This document shows positions 25,245-38,054 of a DNA stretch of 64,000 nt, piece by piece. The stretch's first letter is position 1, and each line of letters begins with the position of its first letter. The DNA comes from Tanytarsus gracilentus (Eukaryota > Arthropoda > Insecta > Diptera > Chironomidae). The notes beneath the pieces are model-generated. The model did no database searches. It was not told the origin of the DNA and saw only the letters and a program-made list of their open reading frames with translations. The translations under genes and the position numbers were made by a program. Location: assembly GCA_038502055.1 (NCBI GenBank), contig JAXRKN010000044.1, positions 5,898,501 through 5,962,500 of the forward strand, in the 5' to 3' direction.

Positions 25245-26788
25245 ATGAAAGGATATCTTCCAGATCGTGAATTAAGATTCTATTTATGTTTCACCATAAT
25301 TTTATATACAGCACTTTTATATAATGTTTATATTCTGAGTAACTGTAAGATTAGTGTCATGAGAAAATTCGCTGATAATAAAAAATTCTAATTTTAGCAA
25401 AATTATCAAACTACAATGAGATGTCAGACGGATGGATACTCAATCGGAAAGTCGACGATTATGATGTTGAATGGGAAGTGATGAAAGAATTAGCTGGAAA
25501 ATATTGGCATTGGTTTGCACTACACTTGATATCAGCAGAGATATTTCGATGGCTCAAATTTAAGAACATTTCACTCCTGTATTTTATCGTCGGATCAACT
25601 ACATGCCTTGTGATGTACAATTGGAAATTTTATGGAGCGTTGATGATTCAAGCGATGATTTGCTATGCGGTTAGCAGTTATTTTAAAAAGAAGCGACACG
25701 TGTGGATGCTGGCTTCTGTCTGGCTGATAGTTTTAAATGCCTTGAAATTTGATGAGTATTTTGTCGTCCTAACTGACGTCCTCGACATAAGCGAGACTAA
25801 AGTGCATGATTTTCTCGTGATATTCGCATGGTTCATTCTCAAGAACGTCAGCTTTAATCTAGAACGAATCGATCAAGAAAATAAGGACGAGAAATTTACT
25901 TTAATTAATTGTCTTGGATATCTTTTTTATTTACCAACATTCCAAACTGGACCACATGTGATATATAGTCGCTACATGCAGATGTTAAGCAACAAAAATC
26001 CTATCGAATTATCTCAGAGAATTAAACGCTTGTGCTTTCAACTTGTAAGGTTTTCATTCTGGTTCATTTTAACGGATATTGGACTTCATTTTTTCTACAT
26101 TCATTACATTGACATGAGCATACCGCTGAAATCATTAAATATCCTCGCACTCTTTGGCATTGGATACCTTAATGGACAATTCTTCAACAACAAATACATC
26201 ATTCAATATGGCGTGCCAATTTCATTCGGTGAATTTGATGGAATTCCAATGCCTAAAATACCAATATGCATATGCCGAGTCAATAAGTACAGCGACATGT
26301 GGAAGTGGTTCGATCATGGATTATACGAATTTCTTGTTAAATATGTTTATATTAAAATCACACCTCGGAATGCATCATCAACACGAAAAATCCTTGCAAG
26401 TTTCGTCACATTTTTCTTCATCTACGTCTGGCATGGATTTTTCGAGTACATTCTCATTTGGTCAGTGGCCAATTGCCTTTCAATACTCGTCGAGAAAATA
26501 GTTTATAATTATATTGAGAGTCCCGAGTTTGAAGAAAAAGCACTCGTGTATTTAAAGAGTGTAAATAATTTACATAGACTGAGAGCCTTCATCGGTGCCC
26601 ACATTCTCATGCCTGCAATTCTATCGAATTTTTATTTCTTTGGAGGAACCGAATTTGGATGGGAATTTGTAAGACGAACCTACATGAATGGATTTTTAAC
26701 ATATTTTAATTTAACTGGTACGATATTTTTACTCTATCCTATAGCTGAAGTGATTAAGAGAAAAGAACAAAAAAAATTAAGTAAATAA
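25245..26788 (+). CDS. rasp: Hedgehog acyltransferase (Rasp/HHAT), MBOAT family
   Basis: Multi-pass ER membrane O-acyltransferase that attaches palmitate to the N-terminal Cys of Hedgehog (and Spitz in flies). Two exons, 25245-25344 and 25398-26788, 496 residues, matching family length. MBOAT features: a YLPTFQTGPHVIYSRYM segment, the conserved Asp in WKWFDHGLYEFL at residue 339 and the catalytic His in YVWHGFFEY at residue 379. By my count these fall at the same residue numbers as in human HHAT, which supports the start codon and intron. Hydrophobic segments run throughout. The stop codon overlaps an AATAAA, and SART1 starts 140 bp downstream on the same strand. Confidence 0.92.
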
Positions 26789-26789
26789 A
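26784..26789 (+). terminator. HHAT polyadenylation signal overlapping the stop codon
   Basis: AATAAA includes the TAA stop at 26786-26788, implying a very short 3'UTR before SART1 starts at 26929. Confidence 0.5.
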
Positions 26790-26928
26790 ATACTCGTAAC
26801 GTTTTTTAAGAATTCAAAAATTTGTTTTTTAAAAAGCGTTTTTCTTCGCTTTTCAATATTTCTTAAACGATTAAAAACAATTTAAAAAGTGAAGGTAGAA
26901 ATTTTAATTTTTAACTAAGAAATACACA

Positions 26929-29385
26929 ATGGGTTCGTCTAAAAAGCATAAGAAAGATCGTGAAGTGAGCTCAAGACGTCGAAGCCGTTCAAGATCGCGC
27001 TCAAGAAGTGAAGAATACAGAGAAAAGAAGAAGAGCAAGAAACATCGCGAAAAGGATAAGGAAAGGAGACACAGAAGTCGTAGGAGCGAAGAAAAGGAAA
27101 AATCTTATCATTCAGAAAGTGAGTTAATGCGTAAATATATTTAAATCAAGTAAATTAAAACATACTTTTTAGGTTCCGATGTTGTGGAAGTGATTCCAGT
27201 TCCTGATCCTCCAAATATTTCAAAACCGGCTAAACGAGTCAAGTCTCTTTCACCTATACCAACTGATGGTGCTGGTGATTGCCTGTCTATCGAGGACACC
27301 AATAAACTTCGAGCAAAGCTCGGTCTTAAGCCACTCGAAGTTGGCCCATCGGAAGTAACACAAAGCGCATCCAGTAAAAAAGAAGAGGTAAAAGAACGCG
27401 ATGAATTAGCGGTTGGTCTCAAAGAATTTAAAGATGATTGGGGCGAATTTTATCATAAACCTGCTGGTCAATTCAATGAGAAAACCGAAGTTGAACTTTT
27501 ACGTGAAAAAATTCAATCGAAACGTGACAAGAGAAAAATTGATCAGAAGCTGGCTAGAATTAAGACACTCGGTGAGTCGGATTCCGAAGATGATGCAAAA
27601 GCGTGGGCTGATAAATCTCGAAAGATTGAAGAGGAGAAAAGGCAAGCTAAGCATCGCGCTAAAATGCTCGAGGAAATGGATGAAGAAATTGAATCTACAG
27701 TGAGGCGAAGACCTCAGAAAGCTGGAACATCCTCAAAATATGACGAGAAGGATCTTAGAGGTCTTAAAGTTGCTCACGATATTGAAAGTTTCACAGAGGA
27801 TCGTCAAGTTATTCTGACTCTACAAGATCAGGATGTGCTGGGAGAAGATGGCGACACTCTCATCAATATTAACATGATCGATGATGAAAAGCATAAGAAA
27901 AATGTGGAACTTAAGAAACAAAATCCACTACACTATGGATATGACGTCTACGAGGATCAATACGACGAATTTGGAAATTTCATTGGTCGTGGAATGTTGA
28001 ACAAGTACGACGATGTCATTGATGCCAATAAGAAAACTACTTTTACAATTGGCGAGAGCAAAGAATTAATTCAAGAGCAGCAGCGAAGAGCTTTGGAAGT
28101 GAAGGCAAAGTTGATGGGTAAAACACTCGAGAGTCTCAACTATGAGCCACTGAGAATTGCCTCTGATCACTTTACTGAGGAAGAACTGACGAAATTTAAG
28201 AAACCGAAAAAGAAAGTCAAGAAAATTCGTCAAAAATTAAAAGCTGACGATTTACTTGAGCTGGGAGGTGAACAAACTGTCCAAAATAAAGATCTCGGCA
28301 GTCGTAATAAAAAGCCTGAAACGAGAACTCTCGTGCTTACTGATGACATGTTGCCACCGCCTGAGGATATTTCGAGTGTCAAAATTGAACCTGAAGATGA
28401 GGACTTGGATCACTTTTTAAGCAAAGCCAGGAGATTAAAGCAAAAAAAGATCATTAGAAATGAATTTCCAGTTGAGGCAATGAAGCCTGAAGTTAAAATG
28501 GAAGTTGAGTCGGACGAGGAAACGCCAATTCCAGATGTAAATTCAATCAATCATTTTATAACGCTCAATCAAACAGCTGAATTTTGTCGAACACTTGGTG
28601 ATATTCCAACCTATGGATCGGCAGGAAATCGCGATGAAACAACTGACATGATGGACGTTGATGAAAATTCTGAGGTAGACGAAATAATTGAGCGTCGAGG
28701 CAAATGGAATAACGTGGATCCGAATGATGAGCCCAAATTAGTTGAAGGCGTGCCACCGCCACCAACAGATCTTGAAGACGTTGCTATTTTAGATGAAGAA
28801 CCGGATGTAGCTAGTGGTGTTGCGAATGCCCTTAAACTCGCCATGTCTAAGGGATATCTTGAAAAGGACGACAATAATCGACCGAGCAACACTCGATTTG
28901 CCCATCTTCAAGCTAAGCACTATTCGATTGAAGACAAGACTCATGGCGAAGACGACAAATATAACAGAAGAGGTGGCGGCCATCATCATCACCATTTCAG
29001 TGGACCTGTCTCAGAGTTTTGTGAAAAATCGCACTACAGGCCAAATGTCAAACTCGAGTATATCGACGATAACAATCAAAAATTAACACCGAAAGAAGCT
29101 TTTAGATATTTGTCGCATAAATTCCATGGAAAAGGTCCTGGTAAAAATAAGATTGAGAAGCGTTTGAAAAAAATGGAACAAGAAGGGGTGAGTTTGATAA
29201 AATTAATTAATAAAGTTGTGACAATGATTAAATTTATCTTATAGCTCATGAAGAAAATGACTTCATCGGACACACCACTCTCGACCCTCAGTATGCTGCA
29301 ACATAAGCAAAAAGAAACTCAAAGTCCATTCATTGTTCTCAGCGGCGGAAAATCGGGTCAGCCAACTCTCGGCAAAAATAAATGA
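26929..29385 (+). CDS. SART1: U4/U6.U5 tri-snRNP protein 1 (SART1/Snu66)
   Basis: Tri-snRNP component needed for spliceosome activation, nuclear. Exons 26929-27118, 27173-29187, 29245-29385 (introns 54 and 57 nt); 781 residues versus about 800 in humans. The N-terminus is an Arg/Ser/Lys-rich region (RRRSRSRSRSRSEEYREKKK), followed by LSIEDTNKLRAKLGLKPLEV, a family hallmark. The middle is charged and helical. A short His run (about 28981-28995) precedes the conserved C-terminus (FRYLSHKFHGKGPGKNKIEK; later TPLSTLSMLQHKQKETQSPF). It converges on the GH65 gene with 49 bp between stop codons. Confidence 0.97.
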
Positions 29386-29393
29386 TAGAAATT

Positions 29394-29399
29394 TTTATT
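29394..29399 (-). terminator. Candidate GH65 polyadenylation signal
   Basis: AATAAA on the minus strand 36-41 nt past the GH65 stop, lying in SART1's 3' region. Confidence 0.45.
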
Positions 29400-29425
29400 T
29401 TTAATTTTTTTTCGCGTGTCAAAGT

Positions 29426-29431
29426 AATAAA
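29426..29431 (+). terminator. SART1 polyadenylation signal
   Basis: AATAAA 41 nt past the SART1 stop, just before the end of the convergent GH65 gene. Confidence 0.6.
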
Positions 29432-29434
29432 AAA

Positions 29435-32400
29435 TTAATTTAAATTCATGCTAATGAAAATCGTAAGAAGTATCAATGTAATGCTAAATTTAATACTTCC
29501 AGCTGATCCATATTCATATCCAAGTTCGGTTGTTTTCATTTGACAACTTTCGAATGATTTAATCATCGGTTCTATAACAAGTTCGTCATCTCTATCGAAG
29601 ACTATCGGTGCTGTTGTTGAATATGGAGTGTTTTTTGGCTTGAGAGTGATTTTTAATGGCTTGTCACTGTCAGTTTTAATGAAAATTAAAGTTGCAGTTC
29701 TGCCAACAATTTCCAAGCTAAATTGATTATTGAGATAAGTTATTCCATTCAATTTAAGCGATCCTGAATTTCGAGGTACATAAAAATTGGTAATTGAAAG
29801 TCGATCAAAATGAAGTCTTATTCCTCCATATCCATTAATTAATGATTGTAAGAAACCGCCAGCACCAGTGATGAAATTTCCAGCTGCCGGCTGACCTGGC
29901 TGATTTTCACTCCACGTGTAAAATGGCAAGTGCGTGTAAGTGCTCCATGCTTTTTCAAACGTTCTGGCAGCTTCTGATTGATCTTTAATATCGAGATATT
30001 CAATAGTATGCATGCTCCATGTCATTGCCGGGCCTTCATCACTCGTGACGGCATCGTAGAATAGTAAGTTGTTTCGTTTTGTGCTCCTGTAAATTAATTT
30101 TTAATTATTTAATATATTTAAAACTGAATTAACTCACTCTGCCATGGGAAGTTGCAAGGGATATCCAACCATAACTACATCAGCTTGCTTAATTTCAGCG
30201 CCATCATATCCCTCGAATTGCGGATGGTAATCTTTTTCTTCATCATAAAGTAATTTTAGGCTTCTTGCAATTTTTGAGAAATTTTCATAATCTTCCTCAT
30301 CGACTTTTAAAACATCCTTGCAAGCACATCCAGCAAAATCACCGAAATAAAGATTAATAGCGGCATTGACGTTCGTATAGACATTGTTATCGGTCGAGTT
30401 GTGAAACTATAAAAAATTGTTAAGAATATTTTAAAATTTCCTGGATTAATTTCTCACCTCATCGGGACCCATAACACCCAAAATATTATAAAACTTCGTT
30501 GTGTTATCAAAGACAACTCTCGACTCCCAAAATTTAGCGGTATTATAAGCAATTTCACATCCAAAATTCTTCCACCAATCAACATCATGTGTTGCTGCCA
30601 AATGCGATCGAAAAGCAAAGGCAATATCCGAAATGATATGATGTTGATACTCGACGACGTGAGGACAGCACGGTGGGGTGACTTCTCTGCCAGTAAATCC
30701 AGATTCCCAAGGATACCGATAGCCTTTATATCCGGTGTTTAAGGCATTGTCAGCTGCCGCTTGTCTCACTCTGTAGCGATAATCTAAAATCTCTTCACTC
30801 AATTCAGGATTCAATAAAAGAAGAGGAGGGTGCATCCACATTTCAGTGTCCCAAAACGAATGTCCTTGATAGTCTTTTAATAAAGATCCTTTAGCAATTC
30901 CAGATGGACTCAACCCCCAAAAAGGATCTTTAAATTGATTTGTGACGGTTGATGGGACATTACTGAATAAGTAGAACATGCTTGATCGAATGACTTGGTT
31001 GAGCTTCTTATTGTTAGAAACTGAAATTCCATAATTTGTCATGTCATTCTCCCATGCTCTCGTGTGCTTTTCAAAAAGTGAATTATAGTTGATTTCTCTC
31101 GTGAAAATGTCAAAGAATTCTTTTTTAATTTCTTCTTCCGTTCTTGCCACAACTGTAATGTGAACATACTCAGAGCTTCTTTGTGATGAAGAAATTTTTA
31201 GGTGTGATGGAAAAACTGTGTGAGACACGCAAACTTTTGAAGGGAAATACTGATAATTTGGATCTTCAATTAAAATTGTTTCATAGCATCTTGTTACAAT
31301 GTCATGACCTGAAATTCGATCTTCTTTCTCTAAAAGTAAATTTAAATCATTGCTTGTTTGATTCCCAGGTTGTGCTGACAATTCAATTGACTCTGCAGAA
31401 GTTCCATCAATTCTCTCTAAAACCACTCGATTAATAATGGCACGATTGTAAAAACGATGAGCGTAAATTTGCTGCATGACTTTGAAGTTGCTTCCATCGT
31501 AACTTATTTTCTCGAAAAAACCATGTTTGAGGTGAAGTTGATACGCGCAGTTTTCCAAAACACATTCCAAGTTTGTAGCTATGTTGGAAAAGTTTGGAAT
31601 TCTGGCACGATGTGATTCACCCTTTTCACCATTGTAGAGTCCATTAAGAAAAATTGTGTCATTAAAGAGAACAAGTCCAACATGACCGTTGCTAATTGAT
31701 GGAATGTCAAAGGACTCTGGAAGTCTGTGAAAGATTTGAGGTTAAATTTCCATAAAAATTATTTTTTAACAGTAAAATTTTGCAACTCACTCATTAGATC
31801 CCAAAGTCCATTCGTCATCAATAAATTTCACAGGTTCATTAAAAACTTTAGAGTTCATAAAAGTTTTCTTAATTGGGCATCTCGTCGCTGATGGTCTCAA
31901 AATTATTTCACCGTTGGTTGAAATGGTAATCGAATGTCCTTCCTTCATATCTCCTAGTCCTACACCATTAACTGTCACTCTAATAACGTGAGTTGGATCA
32001 AAGTCGAGAACAGTGAAAGTTTTATTGAATTCATTAATTTTAAGGCTGAATCTGTTGTTCATGTAAGTTATGCCTTTAAATTCAAGATTTGATGTTCCGA
32101 CAGGCAAATAAGAACTCCTTATGACCATGCGATCGGAATGAAGTTGAATTCCACCATAACCAACGATCACGGACTGTAGAAATCCGCCAGCACCAGTGAT
32201 GAAATTTCCAGCTGCCGGCTGACCTGGCATAGTTTCACTCCAAACCTTAAAAGGCTCCCTAACATAAAGCGAATGGCTTTTATCGAAATAAGTTGCAGCT
32301 TCAGCTTCATCTTTAAGGTCAAGGAAGCCAATAGTATGCATGCTCCATGTCATTGCCGGTCCATTTGCTCTAGTTTTATTTCCGTAATAGATTAGATCGT

Positions 32401-34673
32401 TACGTCTCGTTGTGCTGTTTTTAAATTAAAGCTTTTACGAATTTTTACAATCAAAATTAAATTTCTTACGCATTCATTCTCAGAAGCAATGGATATCCAA
32501 GAAGCACAACATCGGCTTGCTTAATCTCCTGTCCATCATATCCCTCAAACTGAGGATGAATGTCCTTTTCTTCATCATACAGCAAGGTCAAGCTTCTTGC
32601 AATTTTAGAAAACTTTTCATAATCAGCATTAGAAATTCCTAAAACATCCTTGCATGAGCATCCAGCAAAAACACCAAAATAAAGATTGATGGCGGCAATG
32701 ACGTTCGTGTATGCATTATTGTCGATTATGTGTTGATCTTCATCGGGTCCCATAACACCTAAAATTATTTAATTTTTAAATATTTTAAAGTGTCAATAAA
32801 ACCATTAAGCTAACTTCTAATTTCATAAAGTTGAGTTGATGTGTTGAATGTAGCACGTGACTCCCAAAATTTAGCAGTATTCCATGCAAGATCACAACCG
32901 ACAGTCTTCCACCATTCAACATCTCTCGTCGCTGACCAGTGCGCTCGAACAGCGAAGTTAACGGCTGCAGTTATATGTTGCTGGTATTTGATGTTAAATG
33001 GGCATCCAGGTAGACAATTTGGAGTCGCTTCTCTCCCAGTAAATCCAGATTCCCATGGATATCGATAGCCTTTATATCCGGTGTTTAAGGCATTGTCAGC
33101 TGCCGCTTTTCTAGTTCTATAACGATAATCTAAAATTTCTTCACTCCATTTTGCATTAAAAAGTAAAACAGCTCGATGCATCCACATTTCAGTATCCCAA
33201 AATGAATGTCCTTGATAGTCCTTATACAGAGCAGTTCCTTTAGACAACCCGCCGGGAGCTAAACCATAAAAAGGATCTTTCGGTTGATTTGTAATTTCCG
33301 ATGGTAAGTTGCTGATCAAATAAAACATGCTAGCATGAATGACTTGATTGACACCTGCAGCACCCTCAACTGAAATTTCATATCGATTCCAAACATTTTC
33401 CCAGCCAAAACTGTGACTAGTGAAAAAGTTTCCGCCGCCATTTAAAACACTCATGATGTCATAAATTTCCTTCTTAACTTCATCTTCTGTTTTGCCAATT
33501 GCTGTTATATGATAAAAATCTTTAACATCATCGGCAGTGTTGAGATCGATCGATTGTGGTGGAACTGTGAAGGCGACACATACTTTCGAAGGTGTTGGTT
33601 GATATCGAGGATCTTCGACAATTTTTGTAGCATAGCACTTGAGGTTGATTGCATTATTTGAAGTTAAATTTAGATTGTAAATTTCATTTTTTGTTAAATC
33701 TAAATCAAGACTGTCTAAGCCATAAGCAGGAGCGAGTGGAATTGTGTATGTTCCAGGATTTTTTCGCTCAACTCTAATACGATTGATAATGGCTCGATTG
33801 TAAAAGCGATGCGCGTAAATTCTATGAACAATGTTAAAGTTTGTTTCTCTTATTTGAGCTTCGAAAAATCCCTGACGCATGTTCAGTGTGTAAGAGCATT
33901 TGTCTTGATTGCAGAAAATGTTTGGTGTTGTGATGTTGGAAAAGTTTGGAATTCTGGCACGATGTGAATCACCCTTTTCTCCATTGTAGAGTCCATTAAG
34001 TGCAATCGAATCATCGAAGAGAACGAAACCTATGTGACCGTTAGATAAAGATGGAACGTCATCGTGGTCAGGCCAACTATTGAACGGTGAAATAAATTTA
34101 AATTTTTCTGCTAAATAGAAAAGTTTTTTAAAACAAAAATTTATCTTTTATCAGCCAAATAACTTATCGTCAAAAATTGTCGGCTTAAGTGGTTAAAAGC
34201 AAAATTATCTTTGAAAGTCTCTCACATTCGAGGTACTTAAGGATTAACTTTCCTAAATAGCATTGTTATCATAATCTTGTGTTAATGTGTGGTGTGAGAT
34301 AATTATATTTTTTGTCACTTAATGGATTTTTAGCTACATAAAAAATTAATTGAAGTTAATTTATTTGAAACAGTTTAATCAACTATTTCCATATTTTTGA
34401 GTTATTATTTTAAAAATTAATAAAATTAGCCATCAAATTTTTGAATTTAAACGTAAGCTAAATTTAAAGATTAAAGAAAAATTACAAAAATTTTCTCCCC
34501 TTGGCTAATAATTTTTCTCCTTATCTTTTAATTACATAATCTGAAAAGGTGACATATTTTTCTCCAGCTATATCAACTTACATGTTTGTTTCAATGATGG
34601 CATCGTCCGCTTGAATGAAAAGCAACGATGCAAAGATTCCAAGAAACTTGAAAGTTAATGAAAATTGTCCCAT
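29435..34673 (-). CDS. Tandem-domain GH65 glucosidase (PGGHG / acid-trehalase-like), predicted fused gene
   Basis: Two complete GH65 units, each resembling vertebrate PGGHG (which removes glucose from glucosylgalactosyl-hydroxylysine of collagen) and acid trehalases. Unit 1 exons (complement): 34673-34582, 34076-32815, 32758-32470, 32414-31791. Unit 2: 31724-30458, 30406-30138, 30086-29435. Unit 1 ends at a strong donor (GA|GTGAGT) and unit 2 begins at a good acceptor only 66 nt away; phases match (2 then 1 base), giving one 1,484-residue protein. If that intron is retained, a TGA at 31789-31787 ends a 756-residue one-unit form. Only unit 1 has a signal peptide (FLGIFASLLFIQADDA), and only unit 2 has a GPI-anchor-like tail (GSAGSIKF then a hydrophobic end), which supports fusion. 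Both keep SFWDTEMWMH, YPWESGFTGRE and the GVMGPDE motif holding the general-acid Glu. Substrate not established. Confidence 0.82.
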
Positions 34674-35151
34674 TTTGGAATTTTGGGAAGTTATCAAAAA
34701 TTTGATAATAATTTTTCCCCTTTTCTTTTTTCAGCCGAATCACTTGAAGCACAAAATAATACTGAATTATTTTCGATAACTATTGAAGTATTGTTTTGAC
34801 ATTTTTGGCTGAAGTTTTGACAACTTATCAGTTGACAATTAAGTGACAAAATTGTCATTGTTTAATTGGGTCATTCGACGTGTTCGAATTAATGATTTTT
34901 TAAAATCCGTTTAAAATTATCTTAAAATAGGTGGATTTAAGGAGTGACTCAAATTAAATAAACTATTATTTCTTTATTTTTTAAAATAAAGTGTCAAATC
35001 ATATTTACTCTCTTGAAGTGTGATAAGAAAAATGATCTTTAATCAAATATTTTCTCCATTCATGTCATGTCATCTCAATGAGCCATAAAATGAATATAAA
35101 AAGAGGAAAATTTTCTAACGATTCAGTCTTAGTGATTAAGTCTAAACAAAA
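34674..35151. promoter_or_regulatory. Divergent spacer, GH65 / urate oxidase
   Basis: A 478-bp spacer between two start codons pointing apart. The uricase side has a clear TATA/Inr core; nothing as clear was found on the GH65 side. Confidence 0.45.
35095..35128 (+). promoter_or_regulatory. Urate oxidase core promoter (TATA + initiator)
   Basis: TATAAAAAG at 35095-35103 and an arthropod initiator TCAGTC at 35123-35128 about 30 nt downstream, giving a 5'UTR of roughly 27 nt before the ATG at 35152. Confidence 0.75.
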
Positions 35152-36274
35152 ATGTCTAAAATGGACGTCAGTGATGATCATGATTACAATCTACAGGATC
35201 GCAATTATGGAAAGAGTGGAGTGAAACTTCTACATCTCGTTAGAAATGGTAAAAAAGAAGAGTTCACATTTAAAATTCTTTTCATATACTCAAAATTTAT
35301 TACCAAAATTCCTTAATTTGTCAAAACTAGGCCTAGTTCATCAACTGAAAGAGCTCGAGGTCTCAACTCGTCTCACTTTGTCAAGCGAGAAAGATTATTT
35401 GCAAGGCGACAATTCTGACATCATAGCTACAGACAGTCAAAAGAACACAGTCTATCTACTCGCAAAAAAATATGGCATTAAATCACCGGAAGATTTTGCG
35501 GCTTTACTTTGCAATCACTTCATATCAAAATACAAACACGTTAGAAAAGTGTCTGTCAACGTGGAGGAGGTCATGTGGAATCGAGTTAATTATGGCGATA
35601 ATTTGAATGTTAAATTGCACAATCATGCCTTTATTCATACTCCAACGTGCACGAGATCAGCAGAGGCGATTTTGAGGAGAGAAGGTTGAAGAGTTTTCCA
35701 AATAATTTTTAAGTTAGTGATAAAAATTTAATTTTAGATCAATATCCGACAATCGAGAGTGCAATTAAAAATTTGCGAGTACTTAAAACAACAAAAAGCT
35801 CATTCGTGAATTTCATCAACGATGAATATCGAACTTTGCCGGATCAAGATGATCGCATTTTTAGGTGAGCTTAGTAAAATTTTTAAAAAATAGTAAATTT
35901 AAATTTAAAAATAATCTTTTAGCACCATAGTTGACTGCTTGTGGACTTACAAAACTAATCCCGAGGTGGATTTTGACGAGTCATGGAAGCTCGTCAAACG
36001 TTGCATTTTACAGAATTTTGCTGGTGATTTAGATCAAGGTGTTCCATCGCCGAGTGTTCAAAATACACTTTATACCACTGAAAAAGATATTCTTGGAAGA
36101 ATTTTGGAGATCAACTCGATTGAAATGACGCTCCCCAATAAACATTATGTTAATGTGGATTTTTCAAAATTTAAGAATTTAGTGAAAGATGACGAGGAAA
36201 ATGTTTATTTGCCGCTAGAAAAACCTTCGGGTGTTATCTATGCAAAGTTGGAGAGAAAAAATCATAAATTGTAA
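35152..36274 (+). CDS. Uro: Urate oxidase (uricase)
   Basis: Peroxisomal oxidation of urate to 5-hydroxyisourate in purine breakdown. Exons 35152-35248, 35331-35684, 35738-35864, 35923-36274; 309 residues. Active-site residues known from fungal uricase are intact: Lys in NYGKSGV (K21), Thr in ATDSQKNTVY, Arg in TLPDQDDRIF, Gln in SPSVQNTLY, and Asn/His in LPNKHYVNV. The family signature around KSSFVNFINDEYRTLP is present. The C-terminus ends HKL, which is close to a PTS1 peroxisome signal but has an unusual first residue. Driven by a TATA-type promoter, consistent with tissue-restricted expression as in the fly Malpighian tubule (inference). Confidence 0.96.
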
Positions 36275-36786
36275 ATTTCATTTTATTCTTCAAATAATTT
36301 TTATTCAATTTTAAAATTTGTCGCCTTAAATCTTATCGATATCGAATAATTATTATGGTAATGTCTGTGAAAGCTTAAATTTATTCAAAATAAACCGATG
36401 AAAAAAGTAAATTTTTTAAAGTTAGAAAATAAATTCGTTAAAATTGGTAAAATTTGTCTTTCGCTTGGGTTTTGCAATTTGTGATAATTTGTGATTTTGT
36501 CATTAGTTTTTGATTATTTTTTTTAAGAATGTCTAGAATATTTTCTAAACTAACTCTTTTGCATTTAAAAATTGCTTAATGTCCAGAGAATGCATCTGTG
36601 AAATACCACTTAATCCAAGCCTGGACTATCACTAACGCCAATTGTAATATTTAATCCCTAACATCTAAAAGTTTTCCCATATCCTCATTTTAATTTTAAA
36701 AAAAAAGTTTGGTATCGAGTGTCATGGACGAGCAAAAAAAATGGCAAGTGCTTGAGCAATGTGAGAAAATTCTCGTTTGGCAGCTT

Positions 36787-37584
36787 TTAAATTTTGCTTA
36801 ATTTCTCACGCAGCCATTCCTCGGTGAAATCCTCGATATCGCGAACCTCATATGAGCGAGTTAAATCGGCCTGCTTTTGAAGAGGTAGCTTCGATCGGGC
36901 ATATAGCATTTGTAGCTCCATCTAAAATGAGGAAGATAATTTTTACTGGACACTTCGATAAAAATAAAGTTGGTGTGGAATATTTTTTGTCATCAAATTA
37001 ATTTAATTTAAATCTATGAAATTTTCATGCTCCCGGATTGTTTCAAATTCAACATTATATGAATTATATTTTAACACTTTACAACGCGTGATCATAAACT
37101 CGAGGCACAAAAAAACTCTCTCCTATAATATTTCGCATGTCAAGCGTGTTTGGGCGAGACACCGGAAGAGAGCAATTTAGAAAAGTAATCATACTTACTT
37201 GACTATCACGAGGAGTATAAAAGATGAAGCAAAGTGGATAGGAAACTCGATCATCGTGATGGATCATTTTGTAAGCGTAGAGAATGAATCTTGGCTGATG
37301 TGATGGAAGTTGTTCCTACAATACAAAAGCACACAATTAATCATTTTATGATTCAAGTTAAATTAATTAATCACCTGCAATTCTTCAACTGAAACCGATT
37401 CAATAAATTCATCTATGACAATTTCTTGCTTCTCTCGATCAACTTTAACTGGAAATTAAGGTTGAATTTAATTAAAACATAAAACTAAATTTTATGACTC
37501 ACGAATTAACGCTGACGATTCATTGTTTTTAGCGAATCGAAATTTCTTTAATTCGCCTTTAACAAAATCGCTAATGTCACACAT
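36787..37584 (-). CDS. GMF: Glia maturation factor (GMF), ADF-homology protein
   Basis: Small cytosolic ADF-H protein that debranches Arp2/3 actin networks. Four exons on the complement: 37584-37503, 37448-37375, 37315-37199, 36921-36787; 135 residues against about 140 in other animals, phases agree. Recognisable family stretches: MCDISDFVKGELKKFRFAKN, KVDREKQEIVIDEF, then HQPRFILYAYKM, then YPLCFIFYTPRDSQ, MELQMLYARSKLPLQ and LTRSYEVRDIEDFTEEWL. Convergent with uricase (513 bp between stops). Confidence 0.96.
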
Positions 37585-38054
37585 TGTGAATGATTAATTT
37601 TAGAGTAATTCTAAGGATGAAGTGCAAAATTTAGAAAAATTGAAAATAAGTTTGCGTGAATCACTGTTTGTTTATGTATACAAAAAGCGAACTGATTTAA
37701 AGAATGTTTTGCAACAATTTTTTTTTGTAGATAGAGCATTGTTTCAAAATGCATCCAGATCCAAATTTGGAGACACTTCAACAGATGGCGCTAGTTTATG
37801 TGAAATGTGAATTTTGATGGTTTGTAAAATTTACTGAAAAATAAAAAGTTTTTAGTGGAATTAAAAAATCAATCTTCTTTTTTCACTAAAATTTTATTAC
37901 GAAAAATAAATTTTCACATATTATTAAAATATTCCAATTTTATCACTTGTGCATGCTTTTCGCAAAACTAACAATCGCTAACCTCAATTACTGACTTATG
38001 GGCCTATAAAGATAAAATAAAATTTATTTTAAGGAAAAAAATCATTGTTAAACT
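37585..38054. other. Short spacer between two minus-strand genes
   Basis: Promoter side of GMF and 3' side of the secreted orphan. A short open plus-strand stretch (37622-37810) shows no family features. Nothing else recognised. Confidence 0.5.

Noticed and set aside
34077..34145. Alternative acceptor (TTTAG) upstream for GH65 exon 2
   Set aside because: Its phase does not match the signal-peptide exon, while the acceptor at 34078-34077 does and aligns with the start of unit 2.
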